64,000 bases of DNA from Pseudomonas capeferrum (GCF_000731675.1 NZ_JMIT01000001.1:436712-500711), one strand, 5' to 3'. Positions 44,306 to 53,630 are shown, numbered from the stretch's first letter. Numbers and translations: made by a program. The notes: generated by a model from the letters alone, not told the origin.

Positions 44306-45523
44306 ATGCTCAGCCCCTACCGCCAACTGTTCCAGGCCAAAGGCACGGCAGGTTTTGCCCTGGCTGGCCTGGTGGCTCGCTTGCCCTTGCCGATGATGGG
44401 CATCGGCATCATCACCATGCTGGCGCAACTGCGCGGCAGCTATGGCCTGGCGGGCGCCGTGGCGGCGACGTTCGTGTTGACCTATGCGCTGATGTCGCCT
44501 CAGGTGTCCGCCCTGGTCGATCGGCACGGCCAGCGCCGTGTGCTGCCTGTCGCTGCCGCCTTGAGTGTGGTGGGCATACTGTTGCTGTTGGCGTGCAGCG
44601 GGTGGCAGGCGCCTGACTGGAGTCTGTTCATCGGTGCCGCGCTGGCAGGCTTGATGCCCAGCCTGTCGGCGATGGTGCGTGCGCGCTGGACGGCGCTTTA
44701 CCGGGGTACACCGCAGTTGCAGATGGCCTATTCGCTGGAAACGGTACTCGACGAGCTCACCTTCATCGCCGGGCCACCGCTGTCGGTAGGGCTGTGCGTG
44801 GGGCTGTCGCCCCAGGCCGGGCCCTTGGCTGCGGCGGTGCTGCTGGCGATCGGGGTGTTCGCGCTGGTCGTTCAAACCGGCACCGAGCCAGCGGTGGACG
44901 CAGACGCAGGCGCTTTGAATGGTCAGAGGTCGGTGTTGCGGCGCTTGGAGGTACAGTTGCTGGCACTGTTGATGGTAGCCATGGGGGTGATCGTGGGCAG
45001 CGTCGATATCGTCAGTGTGGCATTCGCCGAACAGGCCGGCATGCCGGCCGCGGCCAGCCTGGTGCTGGCGTGCTACGCCATTGGCTCATGCGCGGCGGGG
45101 CTGGTGTTCGGTGCCTTGAAATTGCCAATGCCGCCGCACCGGCTGTTGCTGCTCGGCGGCCTGGCGACGGCGGCGACGACCCTGCCGTTGCTGCTGGCGG
45201 GCAGCGTTTTCGCGCTTGCAGGCGCCGTGCTGTTGGCAGGCCTGTTCTTCGCACCGACCCTGATCGTGGCGATGTCGCTGGTGGAGCGCAGCGTGCCCGC
45301 GCACCAGCTCACCGAAGGCATGACCTGGCTGTTGGCCGGGCTGAATGTCGGCGTCGCGCTGGGGGCTTTGGCCTCAGGGCAGGTGGTCGACCTGCTGGGG
45401 GCCACGGCGGGCTACCAGGTGGCCGTGGCCGCAGGGGTTGCCGTTGCACTGGTTGCGCTGTGCAGTTACCGGCGCCTGGGCGCGGTGGCCGGTGCGGCAC
45501 TGCCAGGCGCTTGCACCGGTTGA
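44306..45523 (+). CDS. MFS transporter (drug/metabolite efflux type)
   Basis: A 405-residue major facilitator with about 12 helices. The N-terminal half has LAGLVARLPLPMMGIGII and ALVDRHGQRRVLPVAA (loop 2-3 motif). The second half is hydrophobic with few charged residues. This pattern resembles Pseudomonas MFS exporters of YceL/EmrD-like type, but no substrate can be named. AAGGAG stands 7 bp before the ATG. A large palindrome just upstream suggests dedicated regulation. Confidence 0.82.
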   Translation: MLSPYRQLFQAKGTAGFALAGLVARLPLPMMGIGIITMLAQLRGSYGLAGAVAATFVLTYALMSPQVSALVDRHGQRRVLPVAAALSVVGILLLLACSGWQAPDWSLFIGAALAGLMPSLSAMVRARWTALYRGTPQLQMAYSLETVLDELTFIAGPPLSVGLCVGLSPQAGPLAAAVLLAIGVFALVVQTGTEPAVDADAGALNGQRSVLRRLEVQLLALLMVAMGVIVGSVDIVSVAFAEQAGMPAAASLVLACYAIGSCAAGLVFGALKLPMPPHRLLLLGGLATAATTLPLLLAGSVFALAGAVLLAGLFFAPTLIVAMSLVERSVPAHQLTEGMTWLLAGLNVGVALGALASGQVVDLLGATAGYQVAVAAGVAVALVALCSYRRLGAVAGAALPGACTG

Positions 45524-45536
45524 TAGCACCGGTCGA

Positions 45537-47318
45537 TCAGTTGAGGTTGTTGCCTGGCTGCGCCTTGGCGCTACTGGCAGTCTCCTGCACCCGTGCGGCC
45601 TTGTCCTGGGGCAGTTTGTCGAACTCGCGCAGGCCGTTGTTGCGGTAAGGGTCACCGATCCAGCGCGGCGCCACCACGAACTGCGAGTTGACGATGCTTT
45701 TTGCCGGCTCGTAGTGGTCATAGCTGAGCCCGGCCAGGTCGGACAGGGTGTGGATCAAGTGCGAGCTGCTGTAGGGGCGGTTGGCCATGGCCTGCAGGTC
45801 GCGTGGGTGGGCCGCCTGCCAGCTCGGCGAGGTCCAGAGCAGGAACGGGATGGTGTACATCGGCCGGGTCGGGGCACCTTCGTTGCGCCCCAGGCGGTCA
45901 TGATCGCCAGAGCTGTAGACATCTTCGCCATGGTCGGAGAGGTACAGCAGGAAGCCGTTGGGGGTACTGGCCGAGTAACGCTTGATCAGGCTGGCGACGA
46001 CGTGGTCGTTGTAACGCACCGCGTTGTCGTAGAAGTTGTAGGTTTCTGCCTGGCTCTGCGTCAGCTTGGCCGGTACGCCCTGGCGATCGGTGAAGTGCTG
46101 GTAGGTTTTCGGGTAACGGTAGCGGTAATCCATGTGCGTACCCAGCAGATGGATGATGATGAACTTGTTCGGTGCAGGGTCTTGCAACGCCTTCTGGAAC
46201 GGGTCCAGCACCACCTCGTCGTACTGGCTGGCATTCTGGTTGCGCTGGTTGTTCAGGTAGACCGGTGCATCCGTTTGCTGGGAGAAGGTGGTCAGCATCG
46301 TGTTGCGCTTGGTCATCGTCTGCTGGTTGGTGATCCAGAAGGTCTTGTACCCCGCCTGTTTCATCAGGTTGATCAGCGACGGGTCGGTGAGGAAGCGGTC
46401 CGGGTGCTGTTCGTCACCGAAGGTAAGGATCTGCTGCATCACTTCGATGGTGTAGGGGCGCGGCGAAACGACGTTTTGAAACACCGTCAGGCCCTTGTCG
46501 CTGGCCGCCAGCGCGTCGAGATTCGGTGTGGTATCGCGCGGGTAGCCATACAAGTGCATGTGCTCGCGGGTGGTCGATTCGCCCAGCACCAATACCAGCG
46601 TGCGCGGTGTGTCCCCGCTGCTGTTGCGCAGGTTCTGCAAGGGCGGCAGCGCGGCGTTCTGTGCCAGCAGCTGCTGCATGTTGTTCAGTTGCTGGCGATA
46701 TTGCCTGTAACCAACCAGCAGTTGCCAGGGCACGGCGGGCTCCATGCGCTGCTGGACCTTTTCTGCGGCGTCGAGGAAGTTGCGTTCCTGGGTAACCATC
46801 TGCTTGTAGAAGGGGTAGACCAGGTTGGCCAGCAACAGCAGGACAACTACCGGGATTCGGCTGCGCATAGGCAAGGTGACCGGGCGCACGCGTTTCCACA
46901 GCACCACGGCAACCAGGCTGTACAGCAGCAGCGCCAGGCCCAGCCAGAGGCTGAAATACTGGCTGAAGTATTCGCCGGCCTCGGCGGTGTTGGACTCGAA
47001 CATCACGAAGATGACGCTTTGCGAGAACTCCTGGCGATAGATGCCGAAGTAGCTCAGGCCTACCAGCGAAGCGCCCCACAGCACCAGGCCGATGACCGCC
47101 GAAGTGGCCCGGGTGAAGCGCGGCAGCAGCAGCACCGGGGCCAGCCACAGGCTGCTGAGGAACAGCGCATCGCGAAAACCGGCAAACCCTGTGGTGCCGC
47201 TGAACAGCAGCAGCGCTTGGGTAACGCCGGAAAAATACCAGAAGAACAGCAGGAGCCAGCCCAGGCCGGCCCAGTCCACCCGTTTGCGCGGGGAGGGGGT
47301 TGTTGTAGTGTCTGACAC
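45537..47318 (-). CDS. cptA: Phosphoethanolamine transferase (CptA-like sulfatase-fold enzyme)
   Basis: A 593-residue inner-membrane enzyme. About five membrane helices in residues 15-185 carry a periplasmic sulfatase/alkaline-phosphatase-fold domain. Seen are the nucleophile block LGESTTREHMHLYGYPRDTT, HLLGTHMDYRYRYP and the metal site YLSDHGEDV. The family transfers phosphoethanolamine from phosphatidylethanolamine to lipopolysaccharide core heptose or lipid A. By the N-terminal pattern (WAGLGWLLLFFWYFSGVTQAL) it is nearest to CptA. The start is GTG at 47318 with CGAGG upstream. It is a single gene. Confidence 0.86.
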   Translation of the reverse strand: MSDTTTTPSPRKRVDWAGLGWLLLFFWYFSGVTQALLLFSGTTGFAGFRDALFLSSLWLAPVLLLPRFTRATSAVIGLVLWGASLVGLSYFGIYRQEFSQSVIFVMFESNTAEAGEYFSQYFSLWLGLALLLYSLVAVVLWKRVRPVTLPMRSRIPVVVLLLLANLVYPFYKQMVTQERNFLDAAEKVQQRMEPAVPWQLLVGYRQYRQQLNNMQQLLAQNAALPPLQNLRNSSGDTPRTLVLVLGESTTREHMHLYGYPRDTTPNLDALAASDKGLTVFQNVVSPRPYTIEVMQQILTFGDEQHPDRFLTDPSLINLMKQAGYKTFWITNQQTMTKRNTMLTTFSQQTDAPVYLNNQRNQNASQYDEVVLDPFQKALQDPAPNKFIIIHLLGTHMDYRYRYPKTYQHFTDRQGVPAKLTQSQAETYNFYDNAVRYNDHVVASLIKRYSASTPNGFLLYLSDHGEDVYSSGDHDRLGRNEGAPTRPMYTIPFLLWTSPSWQAAHPRDLQAMANRPYSSSHLIHTLSDLAGLSYDHYEPAKSIVNSQFVVAPRWIGDPYRNNGLREFDKLPQDKAARVQETASSAKAQPGNNLN

Positions 47319-47568
47319 GTATGCCTCGTTGAACCTTGGCAGCCACCCAATGTGCGGGCGGCCGGAAAGGGCGTGACGCTAATCTGATGGCTGTGAAAAT
47401 AACGTCAATGCCGTTGGCAAGGAGGCCCAGCCGTATTGCGCCATTGCGCGAACTGTCAAGGGCGCCAACGCTTGTCCTGTAATGGGTGCGATAACTTAAC
47501 CCGTGGTCCCCGCCACGCGTGCAGGTATGATGTCGGCAGCGTAACCAGACCTACAGGCGCAGTGGAAT

Positions 47569-47730
47569 ATGAACCGTCGTAAAAAGATCAAACAGTTGAT
47601 GCAGGCACATGCCAAGAAGGCCAGTGCCAAGCTGGCGCCCAAGAGCAAGCCCAAGTACATCAGTAAAGCCGACCGGTTGAAGCTGGCAGCCGAAGCTGCC
47701 GAGGGTACGGTTTCAGACGCCCAGAGCTGA
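47569..47730 (+). CDS. DUF2986 family protein, 53 aa
   Basis: A 53-residue basic protein beginning MNRRKKIKQLMQAHAKKASA and continuing KPKYISKADRLKLAAE. This matches the small DUF2986 family, widespread in gammaproteobacteria and of unknown function. The first half is rich in Lys/Arg and could bind nucleic acid (inference). AGTGGA precedes the ATG. It lies between the CptA-type gene and a convergent small exported protein. Confidence 0.78.
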   Translation: MNRRKKIKQLMQAHAKKASAKLAPKSKPKYISKADRLKLAAEAAEGTVSDAQS

Positions 47731-47749
47731 GCGGGTGGGGGCTGGCGTA

Positions 47750-48127
47750 TCAACGGCGATAGTAACGATGGTCGTCCTGGTAGCGGTGATGCATCGCCCG
47801 CTCATGATGACGCTCCCAGTCTCGCCGGCGTTCCCAGTCGCGACGGCGCTCGGCTTCGCGGCGGGCTTGTTCCCGGCGCCACTGGTCGCGGCGCCAGTCG
47901 CCTCGGTGATCGTGCCAACGGTCGTCGTGCCGGTAGCGGTCATCATGGGCGAGCAAGGGCGCTGAGTGCTCGCCAGCCAGGCTGGCCACGCTGGGCCAGG
48001 GGGATTCGGCAGGGGCTGCGACAGGCGAGGCAGTGTTCGGGGTTTTCATTTGTGATGCGGATGCCGAGCCCACCGCCGCGAAGGTGAACAGGCCGAGAAG
48101 CATCAACCGTGCGACATGCATTTTCAT
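47750..48127 (-). CDS. Small exported Arg/His-rich protein
   Basis: A 125-residue protein. The signal peptide MKMHVARLMLLGLFTFAAVG is cleaved near ASA. A Pro/Ala/Ser linker is followed by a tail dense in Arg, Asp, Trp and His (HDHRGDWRRDQWRREQARR and repeats of RRDWER). No family is recognised; similar tails occur in periplasmic RcnB-like and Spy-like small proteins. The ATG at 48127 is chosen because it opens the signal peptide. Confidence 0.65.
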   Translation of the reverse strand: MKMHVARLMLLGLFTFAAVGSASASQMKTPNTASPVAAPAESPWPSVASLAGEHSAPLLAHDDRYRHDDRWHDHRGDWRRDQWRREQARREAERRRDWERRRDWERHHERAMHHRYQDDHRYYRR

Positions 48128-48264
48128 CAGCGAAGGCAACCTCTGGTAAACCATTTTTCCTGAGCACATAGACCTTTTAATTGGGAAAAGTTCTGGTGGG
48201 GTAGGTTTGATGGTTGTCTTGGGCTCGGGTGCTCGCGCGGTGTTTTGGGGGTTCCTGGCTTGAG

Positions 48265-48370
48265 GTTTTCAGCGCCTGTGAGATCGAGCGCCGCGCGGGC
48301 GGCGCTCGATCTTGTAGGCGCTGAAACTCCCAAGGCATGCACGGCGGCGCTCGATCTCACAGGCGCTGAA
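48265..48370. repeat. Minimal palindromic element, copy B (outer arms only)
   Basis: The outer tag TTTTCAGCGCCTGTGAGATC at 48266-48285 pairs with its inverse at 48298-48327, and a third inverse copy of GGCGCTCGATCTCACAGGCG follows at 48345-48364. The REP core and the CAATATCGCG centre found in copies A and C are missing. It lies between the divergent starts/ends of the Arg/His-rich protein and heme oxygenase genes. Confidence 0.75.
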
Positions 48371-48406
48371 GATCCAATGCCAGGCACCAGCCAGCCCCCC
48401 ACACCA

Positions 48407-48997
48407 TCACCCCCCGGCAAACACCGCACGCAAATGCCCCCGATAACTGTCAAACGCCGCAATCACCCCCGCAATCACCTCAACCTCTTCCCCAGCATCA
48501 AGCGCCAGGCCATCAACCCTGGCAACAAACTCCCGCCAGTGCAGGGCACGCCCGTCGGGATGTGGCGCCAGGTGCCGAGCCCCCTCGTTGCCGTCCAGGC
48601 CCAGGCGCTGGGTTTGCTTGAACAAAAACGCCGCCCCAAGGTTCGACCCCTCGCTGCAATACAGCCAACCCAAAGCCTGGGCCGGGCTGGCACTGACCGT
48701 CGGCGGCGCCGAAGGCAGCGCCAGGCCCAGGTCAAGCAGATCGCGCTCGACCGCCGCGAAACGCGACAATTGCATCAGCCCCGGCAGGCGATCGTTGAGC
48801 AACTCATCGTGGTACAACGCCAGCAGGCTGCCATGGAAGCGGTGTTGCACCTGCAGAAAGCGCGCATAGCGCTCACGGTCTTCGAAGGGGCGTGCGGCCA
48901 TGACCAGTTCATCGACACTGTCGTGGTCGCGGCTGCTGGACGCCTTCAGGCGCGCGCAGCGGCCGGGGACGGTGAGGCGCGTGGCGGTTGCAGTCAT
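48407..48997 (-). CDS. Biliverdin-producing heme oxygenase (PigA/BphO-like)
   Basis: A 196-residue enzyme that opens heme to biliverdin, CO and iron. The proximal-ligand His is His25 (SRDHDSVDELV). The distal-helix block ALGWLYCSEGSNLGAAFLF and the GARHLAPHPDGRA segment match PigA of P. aeruginosa. Possible roles are iron release from heme or chromophore supply for a bacteriophytochrome; no phytochrome or heme-uptake gene is adjacent. The ATG at 48997 gives the normal length; longer in-frame starts are less likely. Confidence 0.86.
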   Translation of the reverse strand: MTATATRLTVPGRCARLKASSSRDHDSVDELVMAARPFEDRERYARFLQVQHRFHGSLLALYHDELLNDRLPGLMQLSRFAAVERDLLDLGLALPSAPPTVSASPAQALGWLYCSEGSNLGAAFLFKQTQRLGLDGNEGARHLAPHPDGRALHWREFVARVDGLALDAGEEVEVIAGVIAAFDSYRGHLRAVFAGG

Positions 48998-49133
48998 CGG
49001 GGATTTCCATGTCGAAGTGGCAAAAGGGCATGGTAATAAGATCACTCAGCCTAGGAAACGATCCTGTCATGCCGAAAATAAACGGCAGTGATTTATCATG
49101 CAGCCTGTTGTCATGTCCCAAAGGAGTCAGCGC

Positions 49134-49625
49134 ATGAGCGCCCCCCAGTTCCGCAACCCCGAACCCACCGACGCTGAACGCTGCTACGCGATCGAAATCG
49201 GCGCCTATGAGGGGGATGAAGCGGCAACCCTGGAAAAAATCCGCACCCGCATCGCGCAGTACCCCGAAGGGTTCCTACTGCTCGAAGCCGAGGGTGAAAC
49301 CGTCGGCTTCATCAACAGTGGCTGTGCCCATGACGTGGTCATGTCCGACGAAGCCTTCAAGGAACTGGTCGGCCATGACCCGGCGGCGCCCAACGTGGTG
49401 ATCATGTCGGTCGTGGTCGACCCCGCCCATCAGGGCAAAGGCTATGCGAAGCTGCTGATGGGCGCGTTCATCCAGCGCATGAAGGCGCAAGGCAAGCAGA
49501 CCATCCACCTGATGTGCAAGGAGCAGCATGTCGCGCTGTACGCCAAGCTCGGCTACGCCTACGTTAAACCGTCGCCGTCCGACCACGGCGGCATGGCCTG
49601 GCACGAAATGCTCATGACGCTCTGA
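49134..49625 (+). CDS. GNAT-family N-acetyltransferase (arylalkylamine-type fold)
   Basis: A 163-residue acetyltransferase. The acetyl-CoA motif is VVVDPAHQGKGYAKLLMGAF (QGKGYA), and LYAKLGYAYVKPSPSDHGG is typical of the AANAT-like group. The substrate may be an amine (inference). AAAGGAG is well placed before the ATG at 49134. It converges with the permease gene, whose stop is 4 bp away, and lies upstream of the amine-catabolic set. Confidence 0.85.
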   Translation: MSAPQFRNPEPTDAERCYAIEIGAYEGDEAATLEKIRTRIAQYPEGFLLLEAEGETVGFINSGCAHDVVMSDEAFKELVGHDPAAPNVVIMSVVVDPAHQGKGYAKLLMGAFIQRMKAQGKQTIHLMCKEQHVALYAKLGYAYVKPSPSDHGGMAWHEMLMTL

Positions 49626-49628
49626 GCG

Positions 49629-51008
49629 TCATTCGGCCATCTGCAACTCGGGCAGTTTCACCCGAAACGCCCGGGTCAGCCCGAGCAGGCAGAGGAAGCC
49701 CACGGCCATCCAGCACAGCCCGATGGTGAACGACAGGCTCGACAGGCTGCTCCACAGCCAGAGCGTGCTGAGAAACCCCAACCCCGGAAGCGCGCCATAC
49801 AGCAGGTAATTGCGGGTGCCGCGCAGCTTCTGGTCGACCAGGTAGTGCTTGACCACCGCCAGGTTGACTGCCGAAAAGGCGAACAGCGCACCGAAGCTGA
49901 TCATGTTGGCGACTGTGTCCAAGGTGATGACCAGGGCGATCAGCGAGAGGATGCTGACCAGCATGATGGCCGCAGCCGGTACGCGTTTTTTCGTCACCAA
50001 CTGGCCAAACACCCCTGGCAACGCACCATCGCGGCCCATGGCGAACAGCACCCGCGACACGCTTGCCTGGGAGACCATGGCCGAGGCGAAGCAGCCGGCC
50101 ACGTAGGTGGCGGTAAACGCCGTCACCAGCAGTTCACCGCCGACCCGGCGCATCACGTCCACCGAGGCCGAATCGGGGTCGGAGAAGGCGCCCCACTCGG
50201 GGAAGACCATCTGCGCGCAGTACGACACCACCAGAAACAGCAGGCCACCGATCAGCGACACGGCCATGATCGCCAGTGGGATGCGAAACGTCGGGTTGCT
50301 GGTTTCCTCGGCCATGGTCGAAACCGCGTCGAAACCAAGGAATGACAGGCACAGCACCGCGGCACCGGTCATGATTAGCGGCACGCTGAACCCTTCGTGG
50401 TGGAAGGGGGCAAGCAGTGACACCGGCGCCGATTGACCCGCCAGGTTGTTGATCGACAAGCCGACGAACAGGACGATGAACACCAGTTGCACAACCACCA
50501 GGATCCAGTTGACCCGGGTAATCGACTCGATGCCAATCAGGTTGAGGAAGGTCACCAGGGCGATGGAGCCGGCAACCCATACCCAGGCGTGGATGGCCGG
50601 GAAGTACTCCGACATGTAGATGCCGATCAGCAGGTAGCTGAGCAACGGCAAAAAGATGTAATCGAGCAGCAGCGTCCAGCCGGCCATGAAGCCGATGTGG
50701 GTGCCAAATGCCTTGCGGGTGTAGGTGTACACCGAGCCGGAGTAGGGGTGCGCCTGCACCATGCGGCCGTAGCTGTAGGCAGTCAACAGCATGGCGGCGA
50801 GGGTCAGCAGGTAGGCGGTGGGCAGGTGCCCCTTGGTCATCTGGGTGACCAGGCCATAGGTGGTGAACACCGCCAGGGGCACCATGTAGGCAAGGCCGAA
50901 CAGCACCAGGGCGCTGAGCCCCATGGACTTTCTGAAGCGGCCGGAAGACGCGGAGGGTGACGAGGCGTTGGCGGAGTGGGTCTGGGCCGTAGTTGTTGTT
51001 GTATGCAT
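49629..51008 (-). CDS. APC-family amino acid/polyamine permease
   Basis: A 459-residue, 12-helix importer of the amino acid/polyamine/organocation superfamily. Helix 1 reads LVLFGLAYMVPLAVFTTYGL; the segment SFLGFDAVSTMAEETSNPTF is the APC consensus between helices 5 and 6. It is similar in style to PuuP-type putrescine importers. It is divergent from a LuxR-type regulator, aminotransferase and aldehyde dehydrogenase, so it probably brings in the amine these catabolise. AGGAG lies before the ATG at 51008. Confidence 0.87.
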   Translation of the reverse strand: MHTTTTTAQTHSANASSPSASSGRFRKSMGLSALVLFGLAYMVPLAVFTTYGLVTQMTKGHLPTAYLLTLAAMLLTAYSYGRMVQAHPYSGSVYTYTRKAFGTHIGFMAGWTLLLDYIFLPLLSYLLIGIYMSEYFPAIHAWVWVAGSIALVTFLNLIGIESITRVNWILVVVQLVFIVLFVGLSINNLAGQSAPVSLLAPFHHEGFSVPLIMTGAAVLCLSFLGFDAVSTMAEETSNPTFRIPLAIMAVSLIGGLLFLVVSYCAQMVFPEWGAFSDPDSASVDVMRRVGGELLVTAFTATYVAGCFASAMVSQASVSRVLFAMGRDGALPGVFGQLVTKKRVPAAAIMLVSILSLIALVITLDTVANMISFGALFAFSAVNLAVVKHYLVDQKLRGTRNYLLYGALPGLGFLSTLWLWSSLSSLSFTIGLCWMAVGFLCLLGLTRAFRVKLPELQMAE

Positions 51009-51155
51009 TGCGAACTCCTGAAATCGGATGCAGGACGCCGCAGTATGCGAGCGGGCTCGATACTGTTGAGGGGCCATGAAAGGAGGCTGGGCCAGCTTGG
51101 GTTGCGCAGCCCTCAGGGGTGGGGCCGGACGATGCTCCCATACCCCGGGCCCGCT

Positions 51156-51219
51156 CGAAATCACCCTTTGGGGTGAGCCGCTGGTCGCCTGAAAACGCTC
51201 ACCCCAAAGGGTGATTTCG
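51156..51219. promoter_or_regulatory. Twin operator: perfect 23-bp inverted repeat
   Basis: Arms at 51156-51178 and 51197-51219 are perfect inverted repeats of 23 bp. Each arm contains its own dyad, TCACCCTTTGGGGTGA on the left and TCACCCCAAAGGGTGA on the right, with centres 38 bp apart. It stands between the divergent permease and LuxR genes and is probably the binding site of that regulator. Confidence 0.65.
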
Positions 51220-51302
51220 GTCTTCGCCTGGCCATGGGAGTATCTGGAAACAACGCGCCGCCCCGACGGCGATACCGTTTTCCCGCTACCGGCAGATTTC
51301 CA

Positions 51303-52148
51303 GTGACCAGTGATCAATTGGCTTCAACACAGTGGTTCGAGCACATTGCCAGGGTTACCGACATGATCGGCCAACCGGGCTTTGCCGCCACCTTGTTCGC
51401 AGCGCTCGGGGTGATCCGGCCCATCCAGGCCACCACGGTCTACCTCTACCCGCATGACGGCATGCCATGCGCGTTGTTCGAGCAGGATGACAAGGCACCC
51501 TGGCAGCCAGAAGGCAACGTCAGCCGCTACCTTTCCGGCTTCTATCTGCTCGACCCGTTCTACGGCGCCTGCGTCGAGCAGGTCGCGTCGGGCTGCTATG
51601 GCCTGTTCGACGTGGCGCCCGACCACTTCGAAGTGAGTGAGTACTACCAGTCGTTCTACCGCCATTCACACCTGGAGGATGAGCTCAATTACATCCTGCA
51701 GGTCGCGCCCGGCCAGAGCCTGGCAGTGTCGCTGGCCTTCACCGACAAGCTGGACGCCCCAAGCCGCGACCTGTTCGGGCGCATCACGCCCTGGGTGCTG
51801 GCGGTACTCAGCAAGCACTTTGCCGGGCTGGGCAGCCGCGGTGGGCGTTTCGAGAATGTGCTGGAGCAACGCATCCATGCCGCCCTCAACAACTTCGGCA
51901 GTTCGTTGCTGACGATGCGCGAATGCCGCATTGCCCAGCTCATCTTGCGTGGCCACTCGACCAAGTCCCTGGCCGAGCGCCTGGGGGTTTCGGAAGACAC
52001 CATCAAGTCACACCGCAAGCATGTCTACGCCAAGCTCGACATCGGCACGCAGTCCGAGCTGTTCTCCTTGTTCATCGACGCGCTGGCCAATGCCCAGGGC
52101 GTGCTGGGCAAGGACCCGCTGGAAAGCTACATGGGCAAGCTTCGCTAA
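51303..52148 (+). CDS. LuxR-family transcriptional regulator
   Basis: A 281-residue regulator. The C-terminal helix-turn-helix is at about residues 205-260 (LTMRECRIAQLILRGHSTKS, RLGVSEDTIKSHRKHVYAKL). The N-terminal 190 residues are not an acyl-homoserine-lactone domain by eye and may bind an amine-related effector. It is followed 45 bp later by the aminotransferase gene on the same strand. The GTG at 51303 (MTSDQLAS) is used; an ATG at 51234 is an alternative that would place the protein start inside the region just after the operator pair. Confidence 0.83.
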   Translation: MTSDQLASTQWFEHIARVTDMIGQPGFAATLFAALGVIRPIQATTVYLYPHDGMPCALFEQDDKAPWQPEGNVSRYLSGFYLLDPFYGACVEQVASGCYGLFDVAPDHFEVSEYYQSFYRHSHLEDELNYILQVAPGQSLAVSLAFTDKLDAPSRDLFGRITPWVLAVLSKHFAGLGSRGGRFENVLEQRIHAALNNFGSSLLTMRECRIAQLILRGHSTKSLAERLGVSEDTIKSHRKHVYAKLDIGTQSELFSLFIDALANAQGVLGKDPLESYMGKLR

Positions 52149-52193
52149 GCGCAGCCGCCTCGCCCGCCCCTATAACCACAAGGAAACCCGCCA

Positions 52194-53576
52194 ATGAACG
52201 CGCCTTTTGCCCCCAAACGCCAGACCCGTGACTACCAGGCCGCTGACGCGGCGCACCACATCCATGCCTTCCTCGACCAGAAGGCGCTCAATGCCGAAGG
52301 CCCGCGGGTCATGGTCGGTGGCGAACGGCTGCACCTGTGGGACAGCGAGGGCAAGCGCTACCTGGACGGTATGTCGGGCCTGTGGTGCACCCAGTTGGGT
52401 TACGGGCGCAAGGACCTGACCGCCGCGGCCGCCGCACAGATGGACCAGCTGGCCTACTACAACATGTTCTTCCACACCACCCACCCGGCGGTGATCGAAC
52501 TGTCCGAACTGCTGTTCAGCTTGCTGCCAGGCCACTACAGCCACGCGATCTACACCAACTCCGGGTCCGAGGCCAATGAAGTGCTGATCCGTACCGTGCG
52601 CCGTTACTGGCAGGTGGTCGGCCAGCCGAACAAGAAGGTCATGATCGGCCGCTGGAACGGCTACCACGGCTCGACCCTGGCGGCCACGGCCCTGGGCGGG
52701 ATGAAGTTCATGCACGAGATGGGCGGGCTGATTCCGGACGTGGCGCACATCGACGAACCGTACTGGTACGCCGAGGGCGGTGACCTTACCCCGGCCGAGT
52801 TCGGCCGGCGTTGCGCCCTGCAGCTGGAGGAGAAGATCCTCGAACTGGGCGCGGAAAACGTCGCAGGCTTTGTCGCCGAACCCTTCCAGGGCGCTGGGGG
52901 CATGATCTTCCCGCCGGAAAGCTACTGGCCCGAGATCCAGCGCATCTGCCGCCAGTACGACGTGTTGCTGTGTGCCGACGAAGTGATCGGCGGCTTTGGT
53001 CGCACCGGCGAGTGGTTTGCCCATGAGTATTTCGGTTTCGAGCCGGACACGCTGTCGATCGCCAAGGGCTTGACCAGCGGCTACGTGCCCATGGGTGGCC
53101 TGGTGTTGAGCAAGCGCATCGCCGAGGCATTGGTGGAGCGCGGCGGGGTGTTTGCCCACGGCCTGACCTATTCGGGCCACCCTGTGGCGGCGGCGGTGGC
53201 CATCGCCAACCTCAAGGCGCTGCGTGACGAAGGCATCGTGCGTCAGGTCAAGGACGACACCGGGCCGTACTTGCAGCGCATCCTGCGCGAAGTGTTCGCC
53301 GACCACCCGCTGATTGGCCAGGTGCAGGGTGCCGGCCTGGTGGCGGCGCTGCAGTTTGCCGAGCACAAGCCCAGCCGCAAGCGTTTTGCCAACGAGAACG
53401 ACCTGGCCTGGCAATGCCGCACCTTCGGTTTCGAGGAAGGCTTGATCATTCGCTCGACGTTGGGGCGGATGATCATGGCGCCGGCATTGGTGGCCAACCG
53501 CGCCGAGCTGGACGAGCTGGTCGACAAGACCCGCATTGCCGTGGACCGCACTGCCAAGTTGGTGGGCAGGCTCTGA
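52194..53576 (+). CDS. Class III aminotransferase, putrescine:pyruvate (SpuC-like)
   Basis: A 460-residue PLP enzyme. Fold-type I class III features are NSGSEANEVLIRTVRRYW, the cofactor Asp in LCADEVIGGFGRTG and the PLP lysine Lys291 in SIAKGLTSGYVPMGG. The sequence is of the SpuC group, which moves the amino group of putrescine, cadaverine or related amines to pyruvate. It lies before an aldehyde dehydrogenase that would oxidise the aminoaldehyde product. AAGGAAA precedes the ATG at 52194. Confidence 0.87.
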   Translation: MNAPFAPKRQTRDYQAADAAHHIHAFLDQKALNAEGPRVMVGGERLHLWDSEGKRYLDGMSGLWCTQLGYGRKDLTAAAAAQMDQLAYYNMFFHTTHPAVIELSELLFSLLPGHYSHAIYTNSGSEANEVLIRTVRRYWQVVGQPNKKVMIGRWNGYHGSTLAATALGGMKFMHEMGGLIPDVAHIDEPYWYAEGGDLTPAEFGRRCALQLEEKILELGAENVAGFVAEPFQGAGGMIFPPESYWPEIQRICRQYDVLLCADEVIGGFGRTGEWFAHEYFGFEPDTLSIAKGLTSGYVPMGGLVLSKRIAEALVERGGVFAHGLTYSGHPVAAAVAIANLKALRDEGIVRQVKDDTGPYLQRILREVFADHPLIGQVQGAGLVAALQFAEHKPSRKRFANENDLAWQCRTFGFEEGLIIRSTLGRMIMAPALVANRAELDELVDKTRIAVDRTAKLVGRL

Positions 53577-53630
53577 GTATCTGGGGCCGCAAGGCAGCCG
53601 CAAAATCCAAGACAGTCGTATGGAGCGCAA

